Shown piece by piece: positions 31,578-40,055 of a DNA stretch of 64,000 nt. The stretch lies in contig NZ_CP036275.1 of NCBI RefSeq assembly GCF_007747795.1, positions 7,122,001 to 7,186,000 on the forward strand, read 5' to 3'. Under the pieces are notes generated by a model. It saw only the letters and a program-made list of their open reading frames with translations. It searched no databases and was not told the DNA's origin. Position 1 is the first letter of the stretch; each line of letters begins with the position of its first letter. Source of the DNA: Maioricimonas rarisocia. GTDB lineage: Bacteria; Planctomycetota; Planctomycetia; Planctomycetales; Planctomycetaceae. The translations under genes and the position numbers were made by a program.

Positions 31578-31719
31578 GCAGGATGTGTCACGGCATATCA
31601 CTGGAGGGCCACGCATTGAAGTTCGCGCTTCGCAAACGGAACTGCCCGTGACGCACCAACCGCAGTGGAACACGTTCACGACGATGATGGTGCGTCGCCT
31701 CCGGCGACAGCACCCTACG
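31578..31719 (+). repeat. Family B element, copy 3
   Basis: Starts GCAGGATGTGTCACGGCATA and ends GACAGCACCCTACGG. Very close to copy 2. A fourth, more diverged and inverted relative lies at 49204-49369. Confidence 0.85.
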
Positions 31720-31752
31720 GCGCTGCCGGGTCAGCCGAATGTCGTTCGAAGG

Positions 31753-31783
31753 TACCCCCGAGCTCACGCCCGGGTCTCGCCTG
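31753..31783 (+). repeat. Family C repeat
   Basis: CCCCCGAGCTCACGCCCGGG with CTCGCCTG; slightly diverged copy in the same orientation as 31517-31546. Confidence 0.7.
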
Positions 31784-31967
31784 TGCCGCGAATGTCGCTG
31801 CGATGCGGCCGGTTGGAACCGGCCCTGCAGCAACTCGGACCAGTCTCAGCCTGTTACCTGCTCACGCCTCGCATCTCGTGCCTTCCACGTGACAATTCTC
31901 CCCCGTTCTATTCTCAACTGCTGCTTCGGCCGCGACAATGAACCGATTCACAGGAGAGCCAGACGCA

Positions 31968-33008
31968 ATGGATCCATCACTCGAACGCTACCGCAAGCAG
32001 ACGCTGTTCGCCGGCATCGGCGAAGAGGGGCAGCACAAGCTGCTCGACAGCCGGGCCCTCGTCGTCGGCTGTGGAGCGCTCGGAACCGTTATCGCCGACC
32101 AGCTCGTCCGGTCCGGCGTCGGGCACGTCCGAATCGTCGACCGGGACTTCGTCGAGCTGAGCAACCTGCAGCGGCAGGTGCTGTACGACGAGCAGGACGT
32201 TGCCGATCAGCTTCCCAAGGCGGTCGCCGCAGTCCGCAAACTCGAGCGGATCAACAGCAGCATCGAGATCGAGGGGATCGTCTCCGACGTCGACCACACC
32301 AACATTCTCGATCTGGCCCGCGACTGTCACGTCATTCTCGATGCGACCGACAACTTCGAGATCCGCTTCCTCATCAACGACGCGTCGCTCGAAACCGGGG
32401 TGCCGTGGGTGAACGGGGGATGCGTCGGCAGCCACGGCCAGGTGATGACGATCATTCCCGGCGAGTCCCCCTGCCTGCGATGTCTGGTGGAGAACGTCCC
32501 CGAGCCGGGCAGCACCGAGACCTGCGACACCGCGGGCGTCATCGGGCCGGCCGTCAACGTCGTCGCCTCGCTGCAGGTGACCGAAGCCCTCAAGCTGCTC
32601 ACCGAACAGCGGGACTTGATCGAGCCGGTGCTGACGGTGATCGACCTGTGGCACGGCAGCTTCCGCCGGCTCAACCTCGGCAATCTCGCTGAGACCTCCA
32701 ACTGCCCCGCCTGCCGGGGTGGAGAGCGGCTCTGGCTCGACGGCACCCGCGGCTCGCACACCACGGTTCTGTGCGGCCGCAATGCCGTGCAGGTCGCCCC
32801 TCGCGATCGCAGCCAGGTGATTCTCGACGAACTGGCGCAGCGGCTGGCGGGTAGCGGCAAAGTGACGACCAACCCGTTTCTGGTGAAGCTCGAGCTGCAG
32901 GATCCCGATTACGAGGTGACGGTCTTCAGGGACGGACGGGCCATCATCAAGGGGACTGAAGATATCGCGACCGCCCGGGGCGTGTACGCGCGATACATCG
33001 GCACGTAG
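31968..33008 (+). CDS. ThiF/MoeB/HesA-family adenylyltransferase (E1-like)
   Basis: A 346-residue E1-like enzyme. I chose ATG 31968 because MDPSLERYRKQTLF matches the family N-terminus and AGGAG lies ten bases upstream; ATG 31938 is possible. The nucleotide loop is GCGALGT, followed by the VDRDFVELSNLQRQ strand. The zinc site uses CLRC and, near the end, CPAC. The likely thiolating cysteine is in STETCDTAGVIGP. Such enzymes adenylate the C-terminus of ThiS/MoaD-like sulfur carriers. No carrier gene is adjacent, so the partner (thiamine, molybdopterin or another) is not decided. About 80 residues beyond the E1 core form a small extra domain. Confidence 0.88.
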   Translation: MDPSLERYRKQTLFAGIGEEGQHKLLDSRALVVGCGALGTVIADQLVRSGVGHVRIVDRDFVELSNLQRQVLYDEQDVADQLPKAVAAVRKLERINSSIEIEGIVSDVDHTNILDLARDCHVILDATDNFEIRFLINDASLETGVPWVNGGCVGSHGQVMTIIPGESPCLRCLVENVPEPGSTETCDTAGVIGPAVNVVASLQVTEALKLLTEQRDLIEPVLTVIDLWHGSFRRLNLGNLAETSNCPACRGGERLWLDGTRGSHTTVLCGRNAVQVAPRDRSQVILDELAQRLAGSGKVTTNPFLVKLELQDPDYEVTVFRDGRAIIKGTEDIATARGVYARYIGT

Positions 33009-33061
33009 GCCGCACCGACGACGAACACTCCGACGCACATACTTCGAGGAACCACACCGAC

Positions 33062-34324
33062 ATGTCGCTCAGCCGTCGTGACCTGCTCAAGGCAACTGCC
33101 GCTTTGTCTCCCTCGCTGTTCGTGCCGATGACCGCGCTCGCCGACGATCGGCCGCCCGTCCGCACGATCACCCGGGGACCGAAGCATCACTGGTTCGGCT
33201 ACTACGACAAGCTGGAATTCGATCCGACCAACCGCTACGTCCTCTCGAACGAAGTCGACTTCGAGCACCGCACGCCGCGGGCGGACGACGTCATCCGCGT
33301 CGGCATGGTCGACACGGGCGACGGCGACCGCTGGGTCGAACTGGGGACCAGCAGGGCCTGGGGCTGGCAGCAGGGATGCATGCTGCAGTGGCTCCCCGAG
33401 TCTTCGTCGGAGGTCATCTGGAACGACCGGCAGGGAGACCGTTTTGTCTCGCATGTGCTCGACGTGAAGACCGGCGAGAAGCGGACACTCTCCGCCCCCG
33501 TCTACACACTCAGCCCCAACGGCCGCTTTGCGATGTCGGCCGACTTCGCCCGCATCCAGGTGATGCGGCCCGGCTACGGATACGTGGGACTGCCGGACCA
33601 GCACGGAGATGACGTCGCCCCGGCCGATTCGGGTGTGTTCCTCGTCGATCTGGCAACCGGTGAGAAGCATCTCGTCCTCTCCCTGGCCGATGTGGCCGCG
33701 ATCCCCCATCAGGGTGAGCTGCTGAAGAACGTGTGGCATTACTTCAACCATCTGCTCGTCAGTCCCGACAGCCGTCGGTTCATCGTGCTGCATCGCTGGC
33801 GGGCCCGTGATCCCCAGACCGGCGGCCCGACCGGACGGTTCTGGACACGGATGCTCACCGTCAACATCGACGGCAGCGACCTGTACGTACTCGATCCGTC
33901 CGGGCACACGTCGCACTTCATCTGGCGCGATCCGGAGCACGTCTGCATGTGGACGAAGCCGGAAGGCAAACCGGCCGCGTTCTACCTGTTCCGCGACAAA
34001 ACCCGCGAAATCGAGGTCGTGGGCGAAGGGGTGATGACCCGCAACGGGCACAACACGTACCTGCCGACCGGCAATAACGAATGGATCCTCAACGACACCT
34101 ACCCCGATTCCGGGCGGATGCAGCGGCCGTACCTGTTTCACGTCCCGACCGGCCGGCGGATCGAGCTGGGGGCGTTCCATCTGCCGCGCGAATACAGCGG
34201 CGAATGGCGGTGCGACACGCATCCGCGCAGCAGCAATGACGGGCGGCTGGTGGCGATCGACTCTCCGCACACCGGCGAAGGGCGGCAGGTGCATCTGATT
34301 GACGTGAGCGACATCGTCGGTTGA
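33062..34324 (+). CDS. Tat-exported beta-propeller (oligogalacturonate-lyase/TolB-like) protein
   Basis: A 420-residue protein. SRRDLLKATAALSPSLF at the start is a twin-arginine signal with cleavage expected after TALA. The remainder has repeating blade-like units (YTLSPNGRFAMSADFAR, LLVSPDSRRFIVLHRW, TVNIDGSDLYVLDPSGHTSHFIW) characteristic of WD40/TolB-type propellers. The HWFGYYDK motif near the N-terminus and GHNTYLP recur in a group of exported planctomycete proteins related to oligogalacturonate lyase. No catalytic assignment is secure. It follows the E1-like gene by 53 bases and precedes gltX. Confidence 0.7.
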   Translation: MSLSRRDLLKATAALSPSLFVPMTALADDRPPVRTITRGPKHHWFGYYDKLEFDPTNRYVLSNEVDFEHRTPRADDVIRVGMVDTGDGDRWVELGTSRAWGWQQGCMLQWLPESSSEVIWNDRQGDRFVSHVLDVKTGEKRTLSAPVYTLSPNGRFAMSADFARIQVMRPGYGYVGLPDQHGDDVAPADSGVFLVDLATGEKHLVLSLADVAAIPHQGELLKNVWHYFNHLLVSPDSRRFIVLHRWRARDPQTGGPTGRFWTRMLTVNIDGSDLYVLDPSGHTSHFIWRDPEHVCMWTKPEGKPAAFYLFRDKTREIEVVGEGVMTRNGHNTYLPTGNNEWILNDTYPDSGRMQRPYLFHVPTGRRIELGAFHLPREYSGEWRCDTHPRSSNDGRLVAIDSPHTGEGRQVHLIDVSDIVG

Positions 34325-34446
34325 AGCGGACCTGCTGACGGACCGCGGGCCCTCGATCCGGGCGGTCGCATTCTCTATCTTCTGCGGCTGCGAGCCTCCG
34401 GTGCCGGGGGACCGCTCCCGTTTCGTCCCTCCAGCAGTCAGATGCC

Positions 34447-36027
34447 ATGAGCACCGTCCGCACCCGTTTCGCTCCGTCTCCCACCGGTTACATGCACATC
34501 GGCGGCATGCGGACCGCTCTGTTCAACTGGCTGTGGGCCCGGCATCACGGGGGGCAGTTCGTCCTCCGCATCGACGACACCGACCAGCAGCGAAACGTCG
34601 AAGAAGCCCTCGAACCGATTCTGCACGCCTTCAATTGGCTCGGGCTGGACTGGGACGAAGGACCGGAGAAGGGAGGCGACTTCGGTCCGTACTTCCAGTC
34701 CGAGCGGACCGAACTGTACCGCGCCGCCGTCGATCGCCTGCTGGCCGAGGGGAAGGCCTTCAAGGACTTCGACCCGCCGGAGGTGACCCAGGCGGACCGG
34801 GAAGCGGCGGAGAAGGAGAAGCGAAACTTCCTGAATGTTCGCCGCTCGCTGGACCTCACGGACGCCGAGCGCGAGCAGTACGAGGCGGAAGGCCGCCCCT
34901 TTGTGGTGCGGTTTCTGGTTCCGCGCGATGCCGGCAAGGTGTCGATCGACGACCACATCCGCGGTCACGTCGAGTGGGACTGCGGGCTGATTCCGGACCC
35001 GGTCATCATGCGGGGCAACGGGATGCCGCTGTACAACTTCGCCACCGTCGTCGACGACGCGGAGATGAAGATCACGCATGTGATCCGGGCAGAGGAGCAC
35101 CTGACCAACACGGCGGTGCAGGTACTGCTGTACCAGGCGCTGGGCGATGACGTGCCGGAGTTTGCCCACATCCCCTTTGTTGCCGCCCCGGGCACGAAGG
35201 AGAAGCTGAGCAAGCGGGACAAGAAGCTGGAGAAGTACCGCAAGAACCCGCAGTTCCAGAAGCTGTTCGACCTGGCGGACCGGGTCTTCCCGCAGATCGG
35301 GCTGGGGAGTTCGGAGACGCTCAATCCGGTGATGGTGAAGTACTACGAGGAGATCGGCTTTCTGCCGGAGGCGGTCCTCAACGGCCTCTCACGCATCGGC
35401 TGGTCGCTCGACGACAAGACCGAGCACATGTCGCTCGACTTCGTCGTCGAGAACTTCACGCTCGACCGGGTGGTCAAGAGTGCCGCGGGACTCGATCCGG
35501 ATAAACTCCTCGCCTACCAGGAATACTGGATGGGGCAGAAGTCGCTGGAGGAGAAGGTCGAGTACTGCCTGCCGTACCTGGTGAAGGCGGGACGGATTCC
35601 GGCCGAACCGGACGAACCGACCCGGCAGTTCGTCGGTCGACTGATCGAGGCACTGGGGGACCGGCTGAAGCTGTTCAGCGACATCCTCAACTACGAGGAA
35701 TACTTCGTCGCCGATAACGAGATGACCTACGACGAGAAGGCGTTCCAGAAGCGGCTGCGCAAGCCGGAGGATGTGGCCCCGCTGCTGGCGGAGTTCCGTG
35801 AGGAGCTGGCCGGCTGTGACGACTTCTCGGCCGATGCGCTCGACAGCCTGCTGCACGAGTGGGTCGAGAAGAAGGAGATCGGCATGGGGCGGATCATCCA
35901 CGCGCTGCGGATGGCGACGACCGGCAAGCCGGCCGGGCCGGGGATGTTCGACTGCCTGGCGCTGCTCGGGAAGGACCGCTGCCTGGCCCGCATCGACCGG
36001 ACGCTGGCGCTGCTGCAGGAGGGGTGA
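34447..36027 (+). CDS. gltX: Glutamate--tRNA ligase
   Basis: A 526-residue class Ic synthetase. [22 protein letters not shown] contains the HIGH-type motif and KLSKRDKK the KMSKS-type loop. [14 protein letters not shown] and [13 protein letters not shown] lie between them, as is usual for GluRS. After KLSKR there is an inserted stretch of about 30 residues ([25 protein letters not shown]...) before the normal [16 protein letters not shown] segment. The anticodon-binding helical domain follows. A separate glnS lies at 49.4 kb, so this enzyme may be discriminating for tRNA-Glu. Family assignment is firm. Confidence 0.95.
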   Translation: MSTVRTRFAPSPTGYMHIGGMRTALFNWLWARHHGGQFVLRIDDTDQQRNVEEALEPILHAFNWLGLDWDEGPEKGGDFGPYFQSERTELYRAAVDRLLAEGKAFKDFDPPEVTQADREAAEKEKRNFLNVRRSLDLTDAEREQYEAEGRPFVVRFLVPRDAGKVSIDDHIRGHVEWDCGLIPDPVIMRGNGMPLYNFATVVDDAEMKITHVIRAEEHLTNTAVQVLLYQALGDDVPEFAHIPFVAAPGTKEKLSKRDKKLEKYRKNPQFQKLFDLADRVFPQIGLGSSETLNPVMVKYYEEIGFLPEAVLNGLSRIGWSLDDKTEHMSLDFVVENFTLDRVVKSAAGLDPDKLLAYQEYWMGQKSLEEKVEYCLPYLVKAGRIPAEPDEPTRQFVGRLIEALGDRLKLFSDILNYEEYFVADNEMTYDEKAFQKRLRKPEDVAPLLAEFREELAGCDDFSADALDSLLHEWVEKKEIGMGRIIHALRMATTGKPAGPGMFDCLALLGKDRCLARIDRTLALLQEG

Positions 36028-36492
36028 GTCTCGAGATGTCGCGATGACGAGCCGCGCCCGTGAGGAAGCGGAAGGTCGTGCTGCGACGGGTGGCTGGCGG
36101 TCGTCGCGCAGCGACGCCCCCAGCACTTCAGGGCAAGTCGCGCCCGCTGAGAGCCTTCCAGCGGCGTCCGGTGAGCCGCGCATGTGGTTCGACCGGAATC
36201 GCCGGTGCCAAACTCCCTCAGGCTGATGTCCGGCCTCGTCGAGCCTTCTCTCATTCCCGCCGCTTCGTTCTGCCGCACCTCCGTGTGGTTTCCACGCAAC
36301 TTCCGTCCGGTTGTGACGGTTGCGCCATCACCTCTGTGCGTGCCGGGCGAAAGCTGCCCAACTTTGCCTCTTTGCCCGGCGGGGACCACCGACTGCGGGC
36401 TAGACATTTCGGGATGGCATATGCCCGCAACAGGTGCGGACGGTCGCGCTGGCGACCAGCTCCCACTGTGCGGATTCGGAGCGTTGCAGGTC
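36028..36492. other. Intergenic region with repeat fragments
   Basis: About 465 bases between gltX and the kinase gene. A family E copy (36047-36070) and a GGGTGGCTGGCGG block (36088-36100, also at 61371) occur. The kinase frame is open through part of it but lacks domain character, so I start the kinase at 36493. Confidence 0.55.
36047..36070 (-). repeat. Family E repeat, diverged copy
   Basis: GACGAGCCGCGCCCGTGAGGAAGCGG, a changed copy of the 30250-30275 element. Confidence 0.5.
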
Positions 36493-38529
36493 ATGAACGA
36501 GTCTCGAACGGATGTCGGCACACGGGATGAGATGATGCAGACACCGGTCAAATCAGATGATTGGACGGCGGTACGGCAGGAGGCGCTGGAAGGCGCGTCG
36601 CTGGCGCAGCTGCCCAAGCGGATCCGGCTGCCGGTCATCCCGCAGGCTGCCATTCGGTTCACGCACCTGGCCGAGGATCCGGCGGTCTCCCACGCCGAGC
36701 TGGCCGAAACCCTCGAGACCGATTCGACCCTCACAACCGAACTGTTGCGTTACGTCAACTCGGCGAAGGTCGGGGCGCGGCAGCGGATTCACTCCGTCCG
36801 GCAGGCACTGGCAGCCGTCGGGATTCGCCGGAGCAAGACGCTCGTCCTGATGGCGGCGCTGCAGAATGCCGTCTCGGGCATCGATTCGCCGCTGTTTCCT
36901 GCCGCGCTGTTCCAGCGGGACAACCAGGAACGGGCCCTCTTCGCGCGGGAATTTGCCCGCATGCTGGGTGTCGACGAAGAGATGGCCTACACGGCCGGAA
37001 TGCTGCAGGACCTGCTGCTGCCGTTCCTCACCGCCGAACTTCCCACGACGTACCGTCGGTTCAGCAGTTCGAAAATGTCGCTGTCCGAGTTCGAGCAGGA
37101 GGAGTTCGGCTGGAATCACGCTGCGGTGACCGGCCTGCTGATGGCCGAATGGGGCTTTCCCGACGAGCTGGTCTGCAGCGTCATCTTCCACCACCGTCCG
37201 CAGGACATTCTCGAGAACGACCACTGGCGGCAGTCGACGCTGCCGGCTGTTGCCTCCTCGGCGGCACTGCCGGGAATCTTCGAGCAGATGCCTTCGGGAC
37301 TGGAAATCCTTCTGAACTACCAGGAAGAGTTCGACCGCTTCCGCTTTATCGAGATTGCCGCCCACGTCGACGAAATGATCGGCGAAGAAGATCGCCTGGG
37401 CCGGCACCGCATCCCGCTGTGCGAGCGGCTGGGAACGATGGCGATGAACCGGCTCGAACACCGTCGCCACGACGTCGTCGTCGAAGCCCGCCGGGTGGGG
37501 AACTACACGCTCGAGAAGGAAGTCGGCAAGGGGGCAATGGGAGTCGTGTACCGGGCCCGGCACGACATGCTCGAGCGGCCGGTGGCCCTCAAGCTCCTCA
37601 ATGCCGCTTCAGTCAGCCCGGAGACGATCGTCCGGTTCGAGAAGGAGGTCCAGCTCACCAGCCGGCTGACCAGCCCGAACACGATCGGCATCTACGACTA
37701 CGGCGTCACGCCCGAGGGACTCTTCTACTACGCCATGGAGTACCTGGACGGAATGACGCTGCGTCAACTGGTGCGGCACCATGGTCCGCAGCCGGAAGGG
37801 CGCGTCATCAACCTGCTGCTGCAGGCCTGCAACTCGATCATCGAGTCACACGCCCACGACCTGATTCACCGCGACCTGAAGCCGGAAAACCTGATGCTCT
37901 CCAATCGGGGCGGGCAGTTCGACGTGTTGAAGGTACTCGACTTCGGGCTGGCGAAGCTGATGAATGACGGCCGGCCGGGGGACAGCTCGCACTACGGGCT
38001 CAGCGGCACGCCCCTGTACATGCCGCCGGAAGCCGTCGTTGCTCCCGAAACGGTCGACGAGCGCAGCGATCTCTATTCGCTCGGAGCGGTCGGGTACTTT
38101 CTGCTGACCGGCGTGCCGGTTTTCGAGGGAGACTCGGTGACGGCGATTCTCCGCAAGCAGGTGGAAGCGATGCCGATTCCACCGTCAGTGCGCGGCGGCC
38201 GTTCGATCGATTCCGAACTGCAGTCCATCATCATGGATTGCCTGGAGAAGGATCGTCGACGCCGACCGGAATCCGCCCGGGAACTGGTGATGCGGCTGCA
38301 GAGGTGCCGGCGGGCACACGAGTGGACGCAGATCAAGGCACAGGAATGGTGGGACGGGAACGTCGATGCGATCGAGCGGGCGAGGCGTCCGGAAGAAACC
38401 GATCCGTTCGCCAAGACCGTCTGCCAGCGGGACACCGAGTGCGTTTCGGCCGCCGAGACGAACCGGGTCGAGCGGATTCCGACGCCCAGGGAGCACGTCG
38501 AATCCCGTGAGGGGCAACCGGGCGTTTGA
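36493..38529 (+). CDS. HDOD domain fused to Ser/Thr protein kinase
   Basis: A 678-residue protein from ATG 36493. Residues about 30-290 form an HDOD domain: LPKRIRLPVIPQAA, LRYVNSAKVGARQRIHSVRQALAAVG, YTAGMLQDLLLPFL and the HHRP motif after VICSVI-like VCSVIFHHRPQDI. The kinase domain (from about 338) has a glycine loop VGKGAMGVVY, VALKLL, HRDLKPEN (from His459), DFGLAKL (from Asp483), MPPEAV and DLYSLGAVGYFLL, all normal. A short C-terminal tail follows with no membrane helix, so it is probably cytoplasmic. HDOD proteins often act in signalling and motility in other bacteria. The signal and substrate here are unknown. Confidence 0.88.
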   Translation: MNESRTDVGTRDEMMQTPVKSDDWTAVRQEALEGASLAQLPKRIRLPVIPQAAIRFTHLAEDPAVSHAELAETLETDSTLTTELLRYVNSAKVGARQRIHSVRQALAAVGIRRSKTLVLMAALQNAVSGIDSPLFPAALFQRDNQERALFAREFARMLGVDEEMAYTAGMLQDLLLPFLTAELPTTYRRFSSSKMSLSEFEQEEFGWNHAAVTGLLMAEWGFPDELVCSVIFHHRPQDILENDHWRQSTLPAVASSAALPGIFEQMPSGLEILLNYQEEFDRFRFIEIAAHVDEMIGEEDRLGRHRIPLCERLGTMAMNRLEHRRHDVVVEARRVGNYTLEKEVGKGAMGVVYRARHDMLERPVALKLLNAASVSPETIVRFEKEVQLTSRLTSPNTIGIYDYGVTPEGLFYYAMEYLDGMTLRQLVRHHGPQPEGRVINLLLQACNSIIESHAHDLIHRDLKPENLMLSNRGGQFDVLKVLDFGLAKLMNDGRPGDSSHYGLSGTPLYMPPEAVVAPETVDERSDLYSLGAVGYFLLTGVPVFEGDSVTAILRKQVEAMPIPPSVRGGRSIDSELQSIIMDCLEKDRRRRPESARELVMRLQRCRRAHEWTQIKAQEWWDGNVDAIERARRPEETDPFAKTVCQRDTECVSAAETNRVERIPTPREHVESREGQPGV

Positions 38530-38578
38530 CGCCGCGAGAAGTCGTCGAGGCTCGTCGATGAAACGGTCTGTCAACGCA

Positions 38579-38606
38579 GAAAGCCGGCGATTGCTCGCCG
38601 GCTTTC
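38579..38606. terminator. Bidirectional hairpin terminator
   Basis: AAGCCGGCGA-TTGC-TCGCCGGCTT followed by TCT, between convergent kinase (+) and cold-shock (-) genes. Confidence 0.65.
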
Positions 38607-38628
38607 TGGTCACATGATTGCACTACGA

Positions 38629-38826
38629 CTACAGAGGCTTGACCTGCTCAGCCCGCGGTCCCTTCGGACCGTGCCCCGGCACATACGACACCTTCTGTCC
38701 TTCGTACAGCTCTTCGTAGCGAACCCCTTCGAGGTTCGACATATGGAAGAACATGTCCTTAGGTGTTCCGGTGTCGATGAAACCGAAACCCTTGTCCGTG
38801 AGACGCTTGATTGTACCCTCAGCCAT
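38629..38826 (-). CDS. Cold-shock-domain protein
   Basis: A 65-residue CspA-type protein from ATG 38826. An upstream extension in frame has no domain character. The RNP1-like motif KGFGFIDTG is present, and the RNP2-like FFHMSNL differs slightly from the standard FFH. It reads MAEGTIKRLTDKGFGFIDTG and ends PKGPRAEQVKPL. Cold-shock proteins bind single-stranded RNA and DNA and act as RNA chaperones. The upstream region to 39133 would hold its 5' leader. Length is normal. Confidence 0.9.
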   Translation of the reverse strand: MAEGTIKRLTDKGFGFIDTGTPKDMFFHMSNLEGVRYEELYEGQKVSYVPGHGPKGPRAEQVKPL

Positions 38827-39133
38827 TCCGTACGCTTTCCCAAAGAAGCTGCTGCGGCTTTGCCCGGCATTACCTATTCCGGATTGCTTTACCGCCAGCA
38901 TCACCCTAAACCGGCCTCATCAGCGTGTCAACACGTTTTGACACAATTGCATCACCATTTGCTGATATTTTTCCGAACCGGTTTTCCCCGTGTGAAAACG
39001 CTCTCTCAGCGTTCCACGGGCCCTTCTTTCGGCAACAGCCGGTTTCGGACCTGCCGCATCCTGTCGTAGGATCGAAGGGGCCGTTTCAGGCGTGATGCCC
39101 CCCCCCTCGACTTCTCCACCGTTGGGAACGGTT
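38827..39133. other. Divergent intergenic region (cold-shock gene / epimerase)
   Basis: About 300 bases, AT-richer than the surroundings around 38880-38990. It likely contains the promoter and long leader of the cold-shock gene and the promoter of the epimerase. No repeat or RNA gene was identified. Confidence 0.5.
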
Positions 39134-40039
39134 ATGCGCATTGCACTCACCGGCGGCACGGGCTTTATCGGCCGCTATATCATTCGCCAGCTCGCCACAG
39201 ATGGTCACGAACTTGTCTGCTGGCATCGGGAAGACAGTAACCGCTCGGGCCTCGAGGACTGCGAAGGGGCCATCGAATGGCGGTTGGGCACACTCGGGAA
39301 TGCCGACGACGCCCGCGCGCTGGTTTCGGATTGCGAAGCCGTCGTCCATGCCGCCCTGTACCATCCGCAGGGAGGCTTCATGGGAGGCGAAGGGGACCTG
39401 CTGGACTTCGCCGAGAAGAACCTCATGGGCACGCTGCAACTGTTCGAAGCGGCCGCCGATGCCGAGTTGCAGCGGTTCGTTTTCGTCTCCACCTGTGCCG
39501 TCCACGACCGCATCCTTGAAGACCGCCCCCTCGACGAAACTCATCCCCTCTGGCCATTCAGCCACTACGGCGCCCACAAGGCGGCTCTGGAGAAATTCGT
39601 CCACAGCTACGGCCTGGGACGCGGCTTCCCCATTTGTGCGCTGCGGCCCACCGGCGTCTACGGGCTGAACACCCCGCCGGCACACAGCAAATGGTTCGAA
39701 CTCGTCGAGTCGGTCGTGCGGGGCGAACCGGTCACCTGCGCCCGGGGCGGCAAGGAGGTTCACGCTGCCGACGTCGCCCGCGCAGCCTCACTCCTGCTGA
39801 ATGCAGACGCAGACGCGATCACCGGCCAGGCCTTCAACTGTTACGACCTGTACGTCTCGGAGTGGGACGTCGCTCTGCTGGCCCGTGAGATTTCCGGCAG
39901 CAGAGGCGCCATTCACGGTCAGCAGACGATCCCGAAGCACCAGATCGCCACCGACAGGATCCGCAATCTGGGAATGACCTTCGGCGGACGGACGCAGCTG
40001 GAAACAACGATCCGGCAGCTGGTCGAAGCAGTCGGTTGA
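39134..40039 (+). CDS. NAD(P)-dependent epimerase/dehydratase (extended SDR)
   Basis: A 301-residue Rossmann-fold protein from ATG 39134. The nucleotide motif GGTGFIGRYI (about 7-16) is at the N-terminus. VHAALYHPQG is the second cofactor strand, and HYGAHKAALEKF carries the YxxxK catalytic pair, with a Ser/Thr-type strand (FVSTCAVHDR) before it. RPTGVYG follows. This is the nucleoside-diphosphate-sugar epimerase/dehydratase family. The substrate is unknown. It is convergent with the PepSY gene, 16 bases away. Confidence 0.88.
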   Translation: MRIALTGGTGFIGRYIIRQLATDGHELVCWHREDSNRSGLEDCEGAIEWRLGTLGNADDARALVSDCEAVVHAALYHPQGGFMGGEGDLLDFAEKNLMGTLQLFEAAADAELQRFVFVSTCAVHDRILEDRPLDETHPLWPFSHYGAHKAALEKFVHSYGLGRGFPICALRPTGVYGLNTPPAHSKWFELVESVVRGEPVTCARGGKEVHAADVARAASLLLNADADAITGQAFNCYDLYVSEWDVALLAREISGSRGAIHGQQTIPKHQIATDRIRNLGMTFGGRTQLETTIRQLVEAVG

Positions 40040-40055
40040 TCAACCGGCCACCGGT

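Larger units (their letters stand above)
30652..31967. other. Repeat field, no gene
   Basis: About 1.3 kb between the divergent cassette and the ThiF-like gene. It holds one family A core, one family F element, three family C palindromes and three copies of the 142-base family B element. The open frames here translate the repeats and are not conserved between copies. Confidence 0.75.

Noticed and set aside
31123-31719. Possible CRISPR array (regular repeats)
   Set aside because: Units are 142 bases, only three, and separated by unequal 48- and 123-base spacers; no cas genes.
36184-36492. N-terminal extension of the HDOD-kinase by 103 residues
   Set aside because: Residues before MNESRTD have no domain character and the DNA contains intergenic repeat fragments close by.
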